DNA from: an uncultured Paraprevotella sp.
Lineage (GTDB): Bacteria > Bacteroidota > Bacteroidia > Bacteroidales > Bacteroidaceae
Length of the DNA: 34,432 nt
Direction of reading: 5' to 3'
Assembly (NCBI GenBank): GCA_947177395.1
Contig: CAMWUI010000032.1
Location: 1 to 34,432 of the forward strand
Under the pieces are notes generated by a model. It saw only the letters and a program-made list of their open reading frames with translations, searched no databases and was not told the DNA's origin. This document shows positions 7,367 through 16,738 of the stretch, piece after piece. A program made the translations under genes and the position numbers. Numbering within the stretch: position 1 is the stretch's first letter; every line of letters starts with the position of its first letter.

Positions 7367-8056
7367 ATGGAAAACAAAAAAGTAAGGAAATGGCTGGAGG
7401 AGCATGCGGAACCTAAGTTGCGCGAATTTTCTTCGGCTCTCGTGCCCGGAGCACGTCCCATGTATGGCGTCCGGTTGCCGCTGTTGCGGGCTTATGCCAG
7501 GGAACTGGCGAAAAGAGAGGATTGGCGTGCATGGATAGAGGGAGCATCGGACGATACGGTAGAGGAGACATTGTTGCAAGGGCTGGTCATCGGTTATGCC
7601 CGTATGGAGGCGGATGAGGCTTACACCTGTCTGGCTGCTTATGCCGCCAAGATAGACAACTGGATGCTGTGTGATTCTCCCTGTTGCAGTTTCACGTTCG
7701 TGCGTCGGGACAGGGAACGTACATGGATGTTCCTGCAGCCGTATCTCGCATCCAAGGAAGAGTTTCCTTTGCGTTTCGGGGTTGTGATGCTGCTGGACCA
7801 CTTCCTGACGGATACTTATATCGATAAGGTATTGGAGTGTCTGGACGGTTTGCGGCCTGAGGGATATTATGCCCGCATGGGCGTGGCCTGGGCTCTATCG
7901 GTTTGCTTTGTCAAATATCCCCGGCAGACAATGCCCTTTTTGGAACAGAGCCGCTTGGATGACGAGACTTTCAATTTGGCTGTGAGAAAAATACTGGAGT
8001 CGCGCCGCACACCGGAGGAGAGTCGTCTTCTGATCCGTTCGTTAAAACGGTCCTGA
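7367..8056 (+). CDS. DNA alkylation repair protein, AlkD-like glycosylase
   Basis: The product is 229 residues, the usual length for the all-helical HEAT-like AlkC/AlkD family (PF08713), which excises N3- and N7-alkylated purines without base flipping. The early segment with GVRLPLLRAYARELAKR and the later IDNWMLCDSPCC segment fit the family. Trp99 and Asp103 in NWMLCD have the four-residue spacing of the catalytic Trp/Asp pair known in AlkD. The last 15 bases overlap the 3-prime end of the convergent membrane-protein gene. It has its own promoter, divergent from the btu operon. The substrate is inferred from the family. Confidence 0.85.
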   Translation: MENKKVRKWLEEHAEPKLREFSSALVPGARPMYGVRLPLLRAYARELAKREDWRAWIEGASDDTVEETLLQGLVIGYARMEADEAYTCLAAYAAKIDNWMLCDSPCCSFTFVRRDRERTWMFLQPYLASKEEFPLRFGVVMLLDHFLTDTYIDKVLECLDGLRPEGYYARMGVAWALSVCFVKYPRQTMPFLEQSRLDDETFNLAVRKILESRRTPEESRLLIRSLKRS

Positions 8057-8926
8057 AGATTTCTGCCGTTGCTTTGTTGCCTCCTGCCGGTATATCTCGA
8101 AGAGTTTGTGTGAGAGGAAAAGCACCCAGAACATACAGAAAAAACATACGCCGGACACGGCATTGTCCAGTCCGAGCGGAGCGAAAGGAATCGTACAGAA
8201 CGAAAACAAAAGACAATATGTCAGCAGTTTTTGCTGTTGAAAAATGCGCCACAATATTTTGCGCCGCGTACGGCTGCTGATGAAATAGATGGTGAGCCAC
8301 GTAGCTACGAGAAAAACCTTGGTTTCCCATACCGATCGCAGGCCGGTGGCTGTCTGTTCAGACAATGCGGAAATGTCGCCGGGCGTGTCGGTCGACCAGT
8401 ATTGCGACTGTAGGAGCGACAATGTGGTGCCAATGGCGAATCCCATGACCATAGGCCAGCAGGCCAGCCGGAAGAAACGGTTGCGTTGCAGGTAGGACAT
8501 CATAAGGAAAGCGGCGCACAGGGGAATGGTGATGCTGTCGTGTGTGTAGCTGCAGAAGATGCCCATCACCAGCATGAGAAAGTAGCTGTAGCGGAAGCTC
8601 TGGGTGGAAATCCGGTTGTATTGCAGGATGAAGAACGGGACTATGCATGTGGATATGAGTTCGACCAAAGCCGTTTCGTCCCGTTGAAAGAATGTGGGCG
8701 AGCCCGGACAAAATAACAAGGTGAACATGCCGGTTCCGAGGATGCCGACCGAGGATGCCGATGTTCCGGCGATCCGTGCCGTCAGGTATACCAGCAGAGT
8801 GAACAGAGCCGCGATGGCTGTGTTGATGAATTCCGGTTGCCAGATATATCCTCCTTCTTTGGGTGTGAGGGTCAATAAGCCGAACATGACCGCAAACACG
8901 ACAAGAAAGGCCGAACGGTTCTTCAT
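8042..8926 (-). CDS. Polytopic membrane protein, function unknown
   Basis: The product is 294 residues from Met at plus 8924-8926 (MKNRSAF), chosen over a start 30 bases upstream because that one lies next to the -7 box. About seven to eight hydrophobic helices are visible, with charged loops such as FFQRDETALVE and SYTHDSITIP and a basic C-terminus. The layout recalls the membrane half of GT-C type or DUF6056-like proteins, but I see no catalytic motif and assign no function. It is monocistronic, transcribed divergently from the GH127 gene, and its 3-prime end overlaps that of the alkD-like gene. Confidence 0.65.
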   Translation of the reverse strand: MKNRSAFLVVFAVMFGLLTLTPKEGGYIWQPEFINTAIAALFTLLVYLTARIAGTSASSVGILGTGMFTLLFCPGSPTFFQRDETALVELISTCIVPFFILQYNRISTQSFRYSYFLMLVMGIFCSYTHDSITIPLCAAFLMMSYLQRNRFFRLACWPMVMGFAIGTTLSLLQSQYWSTDTPGDISALSEQTATGLRSVWETKVFLVATWLTIYFISSRTRRKILWRIFQQQKLLTYCLLFSFCTIPFAPLGLDNAVSGVCFFCMFWVLFLSHKLFEIYRQEATKQRQKSSGPF

Positions 8927-8940
8927 AGGTCGGGTGTTTT

Positions 8941-8971
8941 TTGCAAAAGTAAGCAATAATTTTTATTTTTG
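8941..8971 (+). promoter_or_regulatory. Promoter of the GH127 gene
   Basis: TTG at 8941-8943, a 20-base spacer, then TATTTTTG at 8964-8971 gives a full Bacteroides consensus. The expected start near 8975 leaves a leader of about 30 bases before the ATG at 9007. Confidence 0.65.
8944..8951 (-). promoter_or_regulatory. -7 box of the membrane-protein gene
   Basis: On the minus strand TACTTTTG matches TAnnTTTG. It lies inside the spacer of the plus-strand GH127 promoter, so the two promoters cannot easily be occupied together. Confidence 0.5.
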
Positions 8972-9006
8972 CACCACTTCACAAACATATAAAATGAAAA
9001 CCTACC

Positions 9007-11463
9007 ATGAAACATCGTGTATTGAAACTCTGTTTGGGAGCAGTGGGGACTGTCGGCTGGCTGTCGGGGAGTGCGCAGACTCCCGTTCTGTGTGAACATC
9101 CATTGGAATCCGTTCCCTTCCATAAAGTGCATGTTGAAGACGCTTTCTGGCAGCCCCGCATGGAAACGAATGCGAAGGTGGCTATTCCCGCGGCTTTCCG
9201 GGAATGCGAGAAAAACGGACGGTTTGATAACTTTGCGCTTGCGGCAGGACTGAAGAAGGGAGAGCACAAGGGAGATTTCTCGTTCGACGACACCGATCCT
9301 TATAAAGTGATAGAAGGAGCGTCTTACGCACTGGCCGTGCATTATGACAGGCAACTGGACGCATACGTGGACAGCGTCGTCGCACTCATTGCGGCGGCAC
9401 AGGAGCCTGACGGCTATCTGTGTACCTGTGTGACCAACCGCTGCGAACGTCTGAGCGGTTGGTGGGGAACCCGCCGTTGGGAAAAGATAAACAGTCATGA
9501 ACTGTATAACTGCGGTCATCTGTACGAAGCGGCGGTGGCTCACTATCAGGCTACGGGGAAACGTACGCTGCTGGATGTGGCTTGCCGGAACGCCGACCTG
9601 ATATGCCGTGTGTTCGGACCGGACGAAGGGCAGATACACCGCCCCAGCGGGCATCCCATCGTGGAGATGGCGCTGTGCAAGCTCTATAAAGCGACAGGCA
9701 GGCAGGAGTATCTTCGGCTGGCCCGCTATTTTGTGGAAGAAACAGGGCGTGGTACGGATGGGCATCCGCTGAGCCCTTACAGTCAAGACCATAGACCCAT
9801 CCTGCAACAGGATGAGATCGTGGGGCATGCCGTGAGAGCCGGTTATCTGTATTCCGGAGTGGCCGATGTGGCGGCTTTAACGGGAGATACGGCTTACTAC
9901 CGGGCCTTGTATCGTTTGTGGGACAATCTGACGAACTGTAAACTGTACGTGACTGGAGGTATGGGTTCGCGGGCTCAGGGTGAAGGTTTCGGGCCAGAAT
10001 ATGAACTTCACAGCCATACGGCCTATTGCGAGACCTGTGCTTCCATAGCCAATGTGTATTGGAATCATCGGATGTTGCTGGCGACGGGAGATGCCCGTTT
10101 TGCCGATGTGTTGGAACGAGCACTCTACAACGGGGTGCTTAGCGGAGTGTCGCTCAGCGGCGACCGTTTTTTCTATGACAACCCGTTGGAGTCTATGGGG
10201 CAGCATGAACGCCAGCCGTGGTTCGGTTGTGCTTGTTGTCCGGGTAATGTCGTCCGTTTTCTGGCTTCTGTACCGGGATATATGTATGCCGTGTCGGGGC
10301 GTGATGTATATGTCAACCTTTATATACCCGGACAGGCGGAAATAAAGAACGAAGCGTTGCAACTGAAACTCCGGCAGGACGGCGGTATGCCGTGGAGGGG
10401 GGATGTGAGTCTGACCGTGACAGAAGGGAAATCACGGGCCTGTACGTTCCATCTGCGTTTACCCTCCTGGGCGACGGATACGCTGATTACCGGTTCGGAT
10501 TTATATTCGGTTTCTCCGCTGAAGGGGCGTGTGCGGCTGACGGTAAACGGGAAGGAACGGCCGTTGCGGATAGAGAAAGGTTATATGCTTGTGAGCGGAA
10601 AATGGCGCAAGGGAGACTGCATTCGTTTGGACTTCCCGATGGATGTGAGGCAGATTACGGCGCGCGGCGAAGCCGCCGATCTGTGTGGAAAGGTGGCGCT
10701 TCAGCGCGGACCGCTGGTGTATTGTCTGGAGGGTAGGGACCAGCCGGACAGTCTGGTATTCAACAAATATCTTTCTTTGGGTGTCCGGATAGACACCGTT
10801 GCCATGCCTGATTTGCAGAAAGGGTGCATCGCATTGCAGGGAGAAGCCCGCCGGGTGACGGAAGACGCTTCCGGCCGCAGGGAACAGGCTGTTCCGTTTC
10901 GGGCTATACCTTATTATATATGGAATAACCGCGGATGCGACCAGATGGCGGTTTGGGTGGCGGCATCGGCGAACCGGACTCGTCCGGCTTCTGTGCCGAC
11001 TCTGGAAAGTAAGGCCCGTTCGGTGGTATTACGTGCGCCTATTCAGAAAGACGCTCCCGCTTCCGCGGCAACGGAAGAATGGGCTTGGGGCGTCAATGAC
11101 GGTTGGGAGCCGCAGTCTTCTTCGGATACATCCAAACCTTATCATTACTGGTGGCTGAAAAACGGGACAAAAGAAACGTTGGCTTATGTGTTCGACAGTC
11201 CGGAAGAACTGCACAGCGCGTCGGTTTACTGGCTGGATTTCGATCATTACGATGGTAATTTCCGGGTGCCTCTTTCCTGGAAACTGTATTATAAGGAAGC
11301 GGACGAGTGGAGAGAAGTGGAAGCCACTTCGGCTTACGGCGTGGAACGCGACAGGTACAATACGGTGACTTTCCGTCCTGTCGTTACATCGGCTCTGAAG
11401 ATGGAAGTGCAACTGCAGCCCCGCCAGTCCGGCGGTGTGTTGGAGTGGAAACTTAACAGGTGA
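9007..11463 (+). CDS. GH127 family beta-L-arabinofuranosidase, secreted
   Basis: The product is 818 residues with an SPI signal peptide (about 1-24, ending GSAQ). It matches the DUF1680/GH127 family, whose characterised members release beta-L-arabinofuranose using a cysteine nucleophile held by zinc. By correspondence with HypBA1, the expected residues are present: Glu326 in GEGFG (acid/base), Glu342 and Cys344 in YCETC, and Cys410-Cys411 in CCPGN (nucleophile and zinc ligands). The catalytic (alpha/alpha)6 part runs to about 430, a beta-sandwich follows, and the last 120 or so residues (from VFDSPEELHSASVYW) look like an extra discoidin-type carbohydrate-binding domain. It has its own promoter and no SusC/SusD neighbours. 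GH127 specificity is inferred from the family. Confidence 0.85.
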   Translation: MKHRVLKLCLGAVGTVGWLSGSAQTPVLCEHPLESVPFHKVHVEDAFWQPRMETNAKVAIPAAFRECEKNGRFDNFALAAGLKKGEHKGDFSFDDTDPYKVIEGASYALAVHYDRQLDAYVDSVVALIAAAQEPDGYLCTCVTNRCERLSGWWGTRRWEKINSHELYNCGHLYEAAVAHYQATGKRTLLDVACRNADLICRVFGPDEGQIHRPSGHPIVEMALCKLYKATGRQEYLRLARYFVEETGRGTDGHPLSPYSQDHRPILQQDEIVGHAVRAGYLYSGVADVAALTGDTAYYRALYRLWDNLTNCKLYVTGGMGSRAQGEGFGPEYELHSHTAYCETCASIANVYWNHRMLLATGDARFADVLERALYNGVLSGVSLSGDRFFYDNPLESMGQHERQPWFGCACCPGNVVRFLASVPGYMYAVSGRDVYVNLYIPGQAEIKNEALQLKLRQDGGMPWRGDVSLTVTEGKSRACTFHLRLPSWATDTLITGSDLYSVSPLKGRVRLTVNGKERPLRIEKGYMLVSGKWRKGDCIRLDFPMDVRQITARGEAADLCGKVALQRGPLVYCLEGRDQPDSLVFNKYLSLGVRIDTVAMPDLQKGCIALQGEARRVTEDASGRREQAVPFRAIPYYIWNNRGCDQMAVWVAASANRTRPASVPTLESKARSVVLRAPIQKDAPASAATEEWAWGVNDGWEPQSSSDTSKPYHYWWLKNGTKETLAYVFDSPEELHSASVYWLDFDHYDGNFRVPLSWKLYYKEADEWREVEATSAYGVERDRYNTVTFRPVVTSALKMEVQLQPRQSGGVLEWKLNR

Positions 11464-11495
11464 CAAAACGACAGTGCCGAATCGAAAAAAAGTGT

Positions 11496-11535
11496 GTGAC
11501 AAAGTGTCACTTCTCATGTCTTTGGCATACTTTTA
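11496..11535 (+). promoter_or_regulatory. groESL promoter region with a TGACA/TGTCA dyad
   Basis: GTGACA-AAG-TGTCAC at 11496-11510 is a perfect inverted repeat. It overlaps the expected -33 position of a near-consensus -7 box TACTTTTA at 11528-11535. No CIRCE element (TTAGCACTC with its inverted copy) is present, so an HrcA-type repressor is not indicated. The dyad is a candidate operator. Confidence 0.5.
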
Positions 11536-11603
11536 GTACCAAACCATGTGGAAAATATTGGCGAATGCCTGATATAAACAAACAATATAAAAACGAATAG
11601 AAT

Positions 11604-11876
11604 ATGAGTATTAAACCATTGGCAGACCGCGTTCTTATCGAACCGGCTCCCGCAGAAACAAAGACAGTGGCCGGTATCATCATTCCCGATACGGCAAAGG
11701 AAAAGCCCCTGCAGGGCACGATTATCGCCGTAGGTGCGGGTACTAAAGACGAAGAAATGGTGTTGAAAGCCGGTGACACGGTGCTGTACGGCAAGTATGC
11801 CGGTACGGAAATCGAGCACGAAGGCAAGAAATACCTCATTATGCGTCAGAGTGACGTCGTGGCTGTGCTTGCTTAA
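11604..11876 (+). CDS. groES: Co-chaperonin GroES
   Basis: The 90-residue product has the Cpn10 fold signature: [14 protein letters not shown] at the N-terminus, the mobile-loop region [14 protein letters not shown] (about 22-35), which binds the GroEL apical domain, and the [19 protein letters not shown] close. It caps the GroEL ring during folding of cytosolic proteins. It is the first gene of the two-gene operon, with groEL 51 bases downstream. Confidence 0.97.
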   Translation: MSIKPLADRVLIEPAPAETKTVAGIIIPDTAKEKPLQGTIIAVGAGTKDEEMVLKAGDTVLYGKYAGTEIEHEGKKYLIMRQSDVVAVLA

Positions 11877-11903
11877 GCGATTGTGACATTTATTCAGAAA
11901 TAA

Positions 11904-13565
<1,662 letters not shown>

Positions 13566-13607
13566 TTGTCGTCTGACGCTCGCGGTTGTCGAGCAGAATA
13601 TTAAATT

Positions 13608-13648
13608 AAAGAGAGATGCCTGCATGTTTGATACGGGCATCTCTCTTT
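13608..13648. terminator. Bidirectional terminator between groEL and aspA
   Basis: AAAGAGAGATGCC at 13608-13620 pairs with GGCATCTCTCTTT at 13636-13648, a 13-base-pair perfect stem with a 15-base loop. AT-rich flanks lie on both sides. The two genes converge on it. Confidence 0.9.
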
Positions 13649-13686
13649 ATTTAATAATGCTTCTTGTAAAACCGGATAAGAGCGGG

Positions 13687-15111
13687 TTATCTTCTTGGCT
13701 TAATATCCAGCTTGACCGGATGCAGCATATTTTCCGGACTGAGAATTGTGTCCAGTTCCTCCTTGTTTAAAATCCCATGTTCCAATACCAGTTCGTATAC
13801 GCTTCTGCCCGTGGTTAATGCCTCTTTGGCAATCTTGGTGGAGTTTTTATAACCGATTACCGGATTCAGTGCCGTTACCACACCGATACTGTTATGAACT
13901 TCCGCCCTGCAGTGTTCCTCGTTGGCTGTGATACCTTCTATGCAACGTGTTCTTAAGGTGTCGAATCCGTTGATCATCAAGTCGACAGATTCAAAGCAGC
14001 ATTGAGCCATGACAGGCTCCATCGCGTTCAGTTCCATTTGTGCCGCATCGCCGGCCATTGTGACGCACAACTCGTTCCCGATGACTTTGTAGCATATCTG
14101 ATTCATCACTTCCGGAATGACAGGATTTATCTTGCCCGGCATGATGGAAGAACCCGGTTGCATGGCCGGCAGATTGATTTCTCCCAATCCGCAGCGAGGA
14201 CCGCTGGCCAACAGACGCAGGTCATTGCATATTTTATTCATTTTTACCGCTATTCTCTTTAGTGCCGAGGCATAACCTACCATACAGGAGGTGTCGGACG
14301 TAGCTCCCACTAAGTCGGTGGAGAGCTTGAAGTTCAGACCGGTAATCCTGTTCAATGCCGCCACGCACTTTTCCGCATATCCCGGTTCGGCGCAGATGCC
14401 GGTGCCAATGGCGGTGGCTCCCATGTTGACAGTGAGGAAGTCTTCGGCCGCTTCGTTCAAGTGGCGGATTTCATCGTTAAGAATGCTGGCGAAGCCGTTG
14501 AATGTCTGTCCCAACGTCATCGGCACTGCGTCCTCCAACTGGGTGCGTCCCATCTTGATGACACGGGCAAATTCCTTTCCTTTCGTGCGCAAGGCCTTGA
14601 TGAATGCCTCGAACTGAGGCAGTAAACGCAGGTGTGAGTAATACATGCCTATATGGATGGCGGTAGGATATGCGTCGTTGGTCGATTGGGCGCAGTTCAC
14701 ATGGTCGTTGGGCGAGCAGTATTGGTATTCGCCTCGTTGGTATCCCATGATTTCCAAAGCCCGGTTGGCAATCACTTCGTTGGCGTTCATGTTTGTCGTA
14801 GTGCCGGCTCCTCCTTGAATCATGTCCACGGGAAATTGTTCATGATGTTGTCCGTCAATGATTTCCCGGCATGCTTGCACAATTGCTTTTTCCTGCCCGT
14901 CACTCAGCAGTCCCAGCTCGTGGTTGGCCATGGCCGCGGCCATCTTTGTGAGGGCAAGGCCGTGGATGAATAACGGATATTCGTTGAGATGAAATTTGCT
15001 GATGGCGAAGTTTTCCAGTCCTCTCAGTGTTTGCACTCCATATAATGCATCGGCGGGTATTTCCCGTGCGCCGATCAAATCGTTTTCTATACGTACGTTT
15101 TTTGTTTCCAC
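13687..15111 (-). CDS. aspA: Aspartate ammonia-lyase (aspartase)
   Basis: This cytosolic enzyme converts L-aspartate to fumarate and ammonia. The 474-residue length fits aspartase. The superfamily signature GSSIMPGKIN is at 320-329 and supplies the catalytic Ser loop. Other conserved segments are QGGAGTTTNMNANEVIANRA (about 99-118), NDHVNCAQSTNDAYPT (about 135-150) and RTQLEDAVPMTLGQ (about 189-202). Fumarase C shares the fold, but the QGGAGTT and EDAVPMTLGQ wording favours aspartase. It is monocistronic with a perfect promoter; the fumarate could feed anaerobic respiration to succinate. Confidence 0.92.
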   Translation of the reverse strand: METKNVRIENDLIGAREIPADALYGVQTLRGLENFAISKFHLNEYPLFIHGLALTKMAAAMANHELGLLSDGQEKAIVQACREIIDGQHHEQFPVDMIQGGAGTTTNMNANEVIANRALEIMGYQRGEYQYCSPNDHVNCAQSTNDAYPTAIHIGMYYSHLRLLPQFEAFIKALRTKGKEFARVIKMGRTQLEDAVPMTLGQTFNGFASILNDEIRHLNEAAEDFLTVNMGATAIGTGICAEPGYAEKCVAALNRITGLNFKLSTDLVGATSDTSCMVGYASALKRIAVKMNKICNDLRLLASGPRCGLGEINLPAMQPGSSIMPGKINPVIPEVMNQICYKVIGNELCVTMAGDAAQMELNAMEPVMAQCCFESVDLMINGFDTLRTRCIEGITANEEHCRAEVHNSIGVVTALNPVIGYKNSTKIAKEALTTGRSVYELVLEHGILNKEELDTILSPENMLHPVKLDIKPRR

Positions 15112-15139
15112 GACTAAGGTTGTTTTTATATGGTTTAGA

Positions 15140-15170
15140 CAAAGGTATAAACTTACATTTTGTTATCAAA
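15140..15170 (-). promoter_or_regulatory. Promoter of aspA
   Basis: On the minus strand TTTG (plus 15167-15170), a 19-base spacer and TACCTTTG (plus 15140-15147) form a full Bacteroides consensus promoter. The leader is about 20-30 bases. Confidence 0.75.
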
Positions 15171-15378
15171 ACATATTCATGTATTCTTTTGTTAAACGTG
15201 ATAATAATTTATTTGTGCTGTTGTAATGGGTGCAGTTGACAGAATGATAGGTGTTTGCTGTGCAACAAACGCTTGGTGCCCTCTTGTTCGGTAGTGATCC
15301 TGTGCGTACAGATGTTTTGCCGTTCGTTTCCCGGCAGAAAAGTTTATGCCGGTGTGCTGACTTTTGAAGCGGAAACGT
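15171..15378. other. Intergenic stretch upstream of the GH43-like gene
   Basis: No gene is supported here. The only local structure noticed is GTTTG...CAAAC around 15250-15270, a weak hairpin without a T run. An open frame on the minus strand crosses the aspA promoter and lacks features of a protein. Confidence 0.4.
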
Positions 15379-15386
15379 TATCTTTG
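15379..15386 (+). promoter_or_regulatory. -7 box of the GH43-like gene
   Basis: TATCTTTG matches TAnnTTTG and gives a leader of about 20 bases before the ATG at 15410. No TTG is present at the normal -33 distance. Confidence 0.5.
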
Positions 15387-15409
15387 TCCACATACAATAA
15401 ATTTGAAAC

Positions 15410-16558
15410 ATGAGATTACGCTTTTTTACGGGAATTATTCTTGGCTTGCTTTCGGTTCTGACGTTTTTTCCAGTGTCGGCACAGGACGTGTTTCGGCCGG
15501 GACAGAAGTGGCCCGATGAGGCCGGCAGGCACATCAATGCCCACGGAGGATGTTTGTTGCATTACGGCGATACGTATTATTGGTATGGAGAGAACAGGCC
15601 TTTCCGCGGGTTTACGACAGAGGTCGGCGTGCAGGTGTATTCTTCGTCCGATTTGTTGCACTGGAAGGATGAAGGAGTGGCGCTGGCCGTTTCCGATGAA
15701 GAAGGCAGCCCGATTGAGCGGGGCTGCATCATGGAACGTCCGAAAGTGGTGTACAATGAGAAGACGGGTAAATTTGTCATGTTGTTCCATCTGGAGCTGA
15801 AAGGGAAAGGTTATGCCGCGGCCCGTGTGGGATTTGCGGTGAGCGACACGCCGACGGGGCCGTTCCGTTTTCTGCGTTCCCTGCGGCCCAATGCGGGTGT
15901 CTGGCCGGTGGAATTCGGACGGAAAGACAGGAAGAAGGCGCAGCAGCTGAAAGAGAGTGACTACAAAGAATGGTGGACGCCGGAATGGCGCAAGGCCATT
16001 CGGGAAGGGCTGTTGTTGAAGCGGGATTTGCCGGGCGGACAGATGAGCCGGGATATGACAGTGTTTGTGGACGCTGACGGAAAGGCATACCATCTGTTTT
16101 CGGCCGAGGAGAATCTGACATTGAATCTGGCGGAACTGACAGACGATTACCTGGACTATACGGGGCGTTATACACGCATAGCTCCCGGAGGACAGAATGA
16201 GGCGCCGGTTATTCTCAAACACAACGATACGTATTGGCTGATAACGAGCGGTTGTACGGGATGGGCACCCAACGAGGCACGCATGTTTTCCGCATCGTCT
16301 CTCTGGGGGCCGTGGACACAGCATCCCAATCCGTGTCGAGGTCCTCAGGCGAATCGCACGTTCAACGGACAGGGTACGTATGCCTTTCTTCTGCCCGGAA
16401 CAGAAGATTCCTATATTTTTATGGCCGACGTGTGGAATCCCCGCCATCTGAGCGAGTCGCGCCATATATGGCTTCCTGTCGAGTTTGATGCTGATGGCAA
16501 ACCGCTCTTGCGTTGGCGTGAAAGTTGGTCGCTTGGCGAGTTTGCTCCTTCCCGCTAA
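15410..16558 (+). CDS. GH43-like five-bladed propeller glycosidase, secreted
   Basis: The product is 382 residues with an SPI signal peptide (about 1-24, ending VSAQ). The mature protein opens with HINAHGGCLL (residues 41-50), then DTYYWYGE, MERPKVVYN and TGKFVMLFH, a pattern I associate with GH43 subfamilies 24 and 34, which act on beta-galactans of arabinogalactan. Candidate active-site residues are Glu109 (MERPK), Glu264 (NEAP) and Gln321 (NGQGTY). In subfamily 24 a Gln stands in for the usual Asp base, and this protein seems to follow that pattern. A charged insertion lies at about 165-205. It is monocistronic. The glycosidase fold is well supported; the substrate is inferred. Confidence 0.75.
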   Translation: MRLRFFTGIILGLLSVLTFFPVSAQDVFRPGQKWPDEAGRHINAHGGCLLHYGDTYYWYGENRPFRGFTTEVGVQVYSSSDLLHWKDEGVALAVSDEEGSPIERGCIMERPKVVYNEKTGKFVMLFHLELKGKGYAAARVGFAVSDTPTGPFRFLRSLRPNAGVWPVEFGRKDRKKAQQLKESDYKEWWTPEWRKAIREGLLLKRDLPGGQMSRDMTVFVDADGKAYHLFSAEENLTLNLAELTDDYLDYTGRYTRIAPGGQNEAPVILKHNDTYWLITSGCTGWAPNEARMFSASSLWGPWTQHPNPCRGPQANRTFNGQGTYAFLLPGTEDSYIFMADVWNPRHLSESRHIWLPVEFDADGKPLLRWRESWSLGEFAPSR

Positions 16559-16652
16559 CCGGACGTGAATCCGTGTGAAAATAGTATTTCCGGGAATAAA
16601 AGAATAACTGTCGTGGCAACCGGACGTCCGCATACGTAGGCATTCCCGAACC

Positions 16653-16721
16653 GTTGTTGACACAGTCTTATCATGGCTGTTGATACAGTCGTGTCATAAC
16701 TGTTGTGACAGCCCGTTTATA
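16653..16721. repeat. Three imperfect 23-base tandem units
   Basis: Units at 16653-16675, 16676-16698 and 16699-16721 align with a period of 23. The first two match at 18 of 23 positions; the third is more diverged. The middle unit rephased at 16677 reads CTGTTG-N4-AGTCGT-N4-TAA, the same core and period as the array at 1-69. It lies between two convergent genes (GH43-like and the phosphatase-fold lipoprotein), beside a perfect CGGACGTCCG palindrome at 16621-16630. Confidence 0.65.
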
Positions 16722-16738
16722 CTACAGCAAGAACATTC

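Noticed and set aside
11510..11535. Possible sigma-54 promoter (TTGGCA followed by TAGTA) upstream of groES
   Set aside because: The -12 GC is replaced by GT and the -24 element is incomplete; a housekeeping -7 box fits about as well.
15416..16663. A 415-codon open frame antisense to the GH43-like gene, longer than the sense protein
   Set aside because: It mirrors the sense gene, is rich in Arg, His and Gln, has no signal, promoter or recognisable domain, and the sense strand encodes a clear signal peptide and glycosidase motifs.
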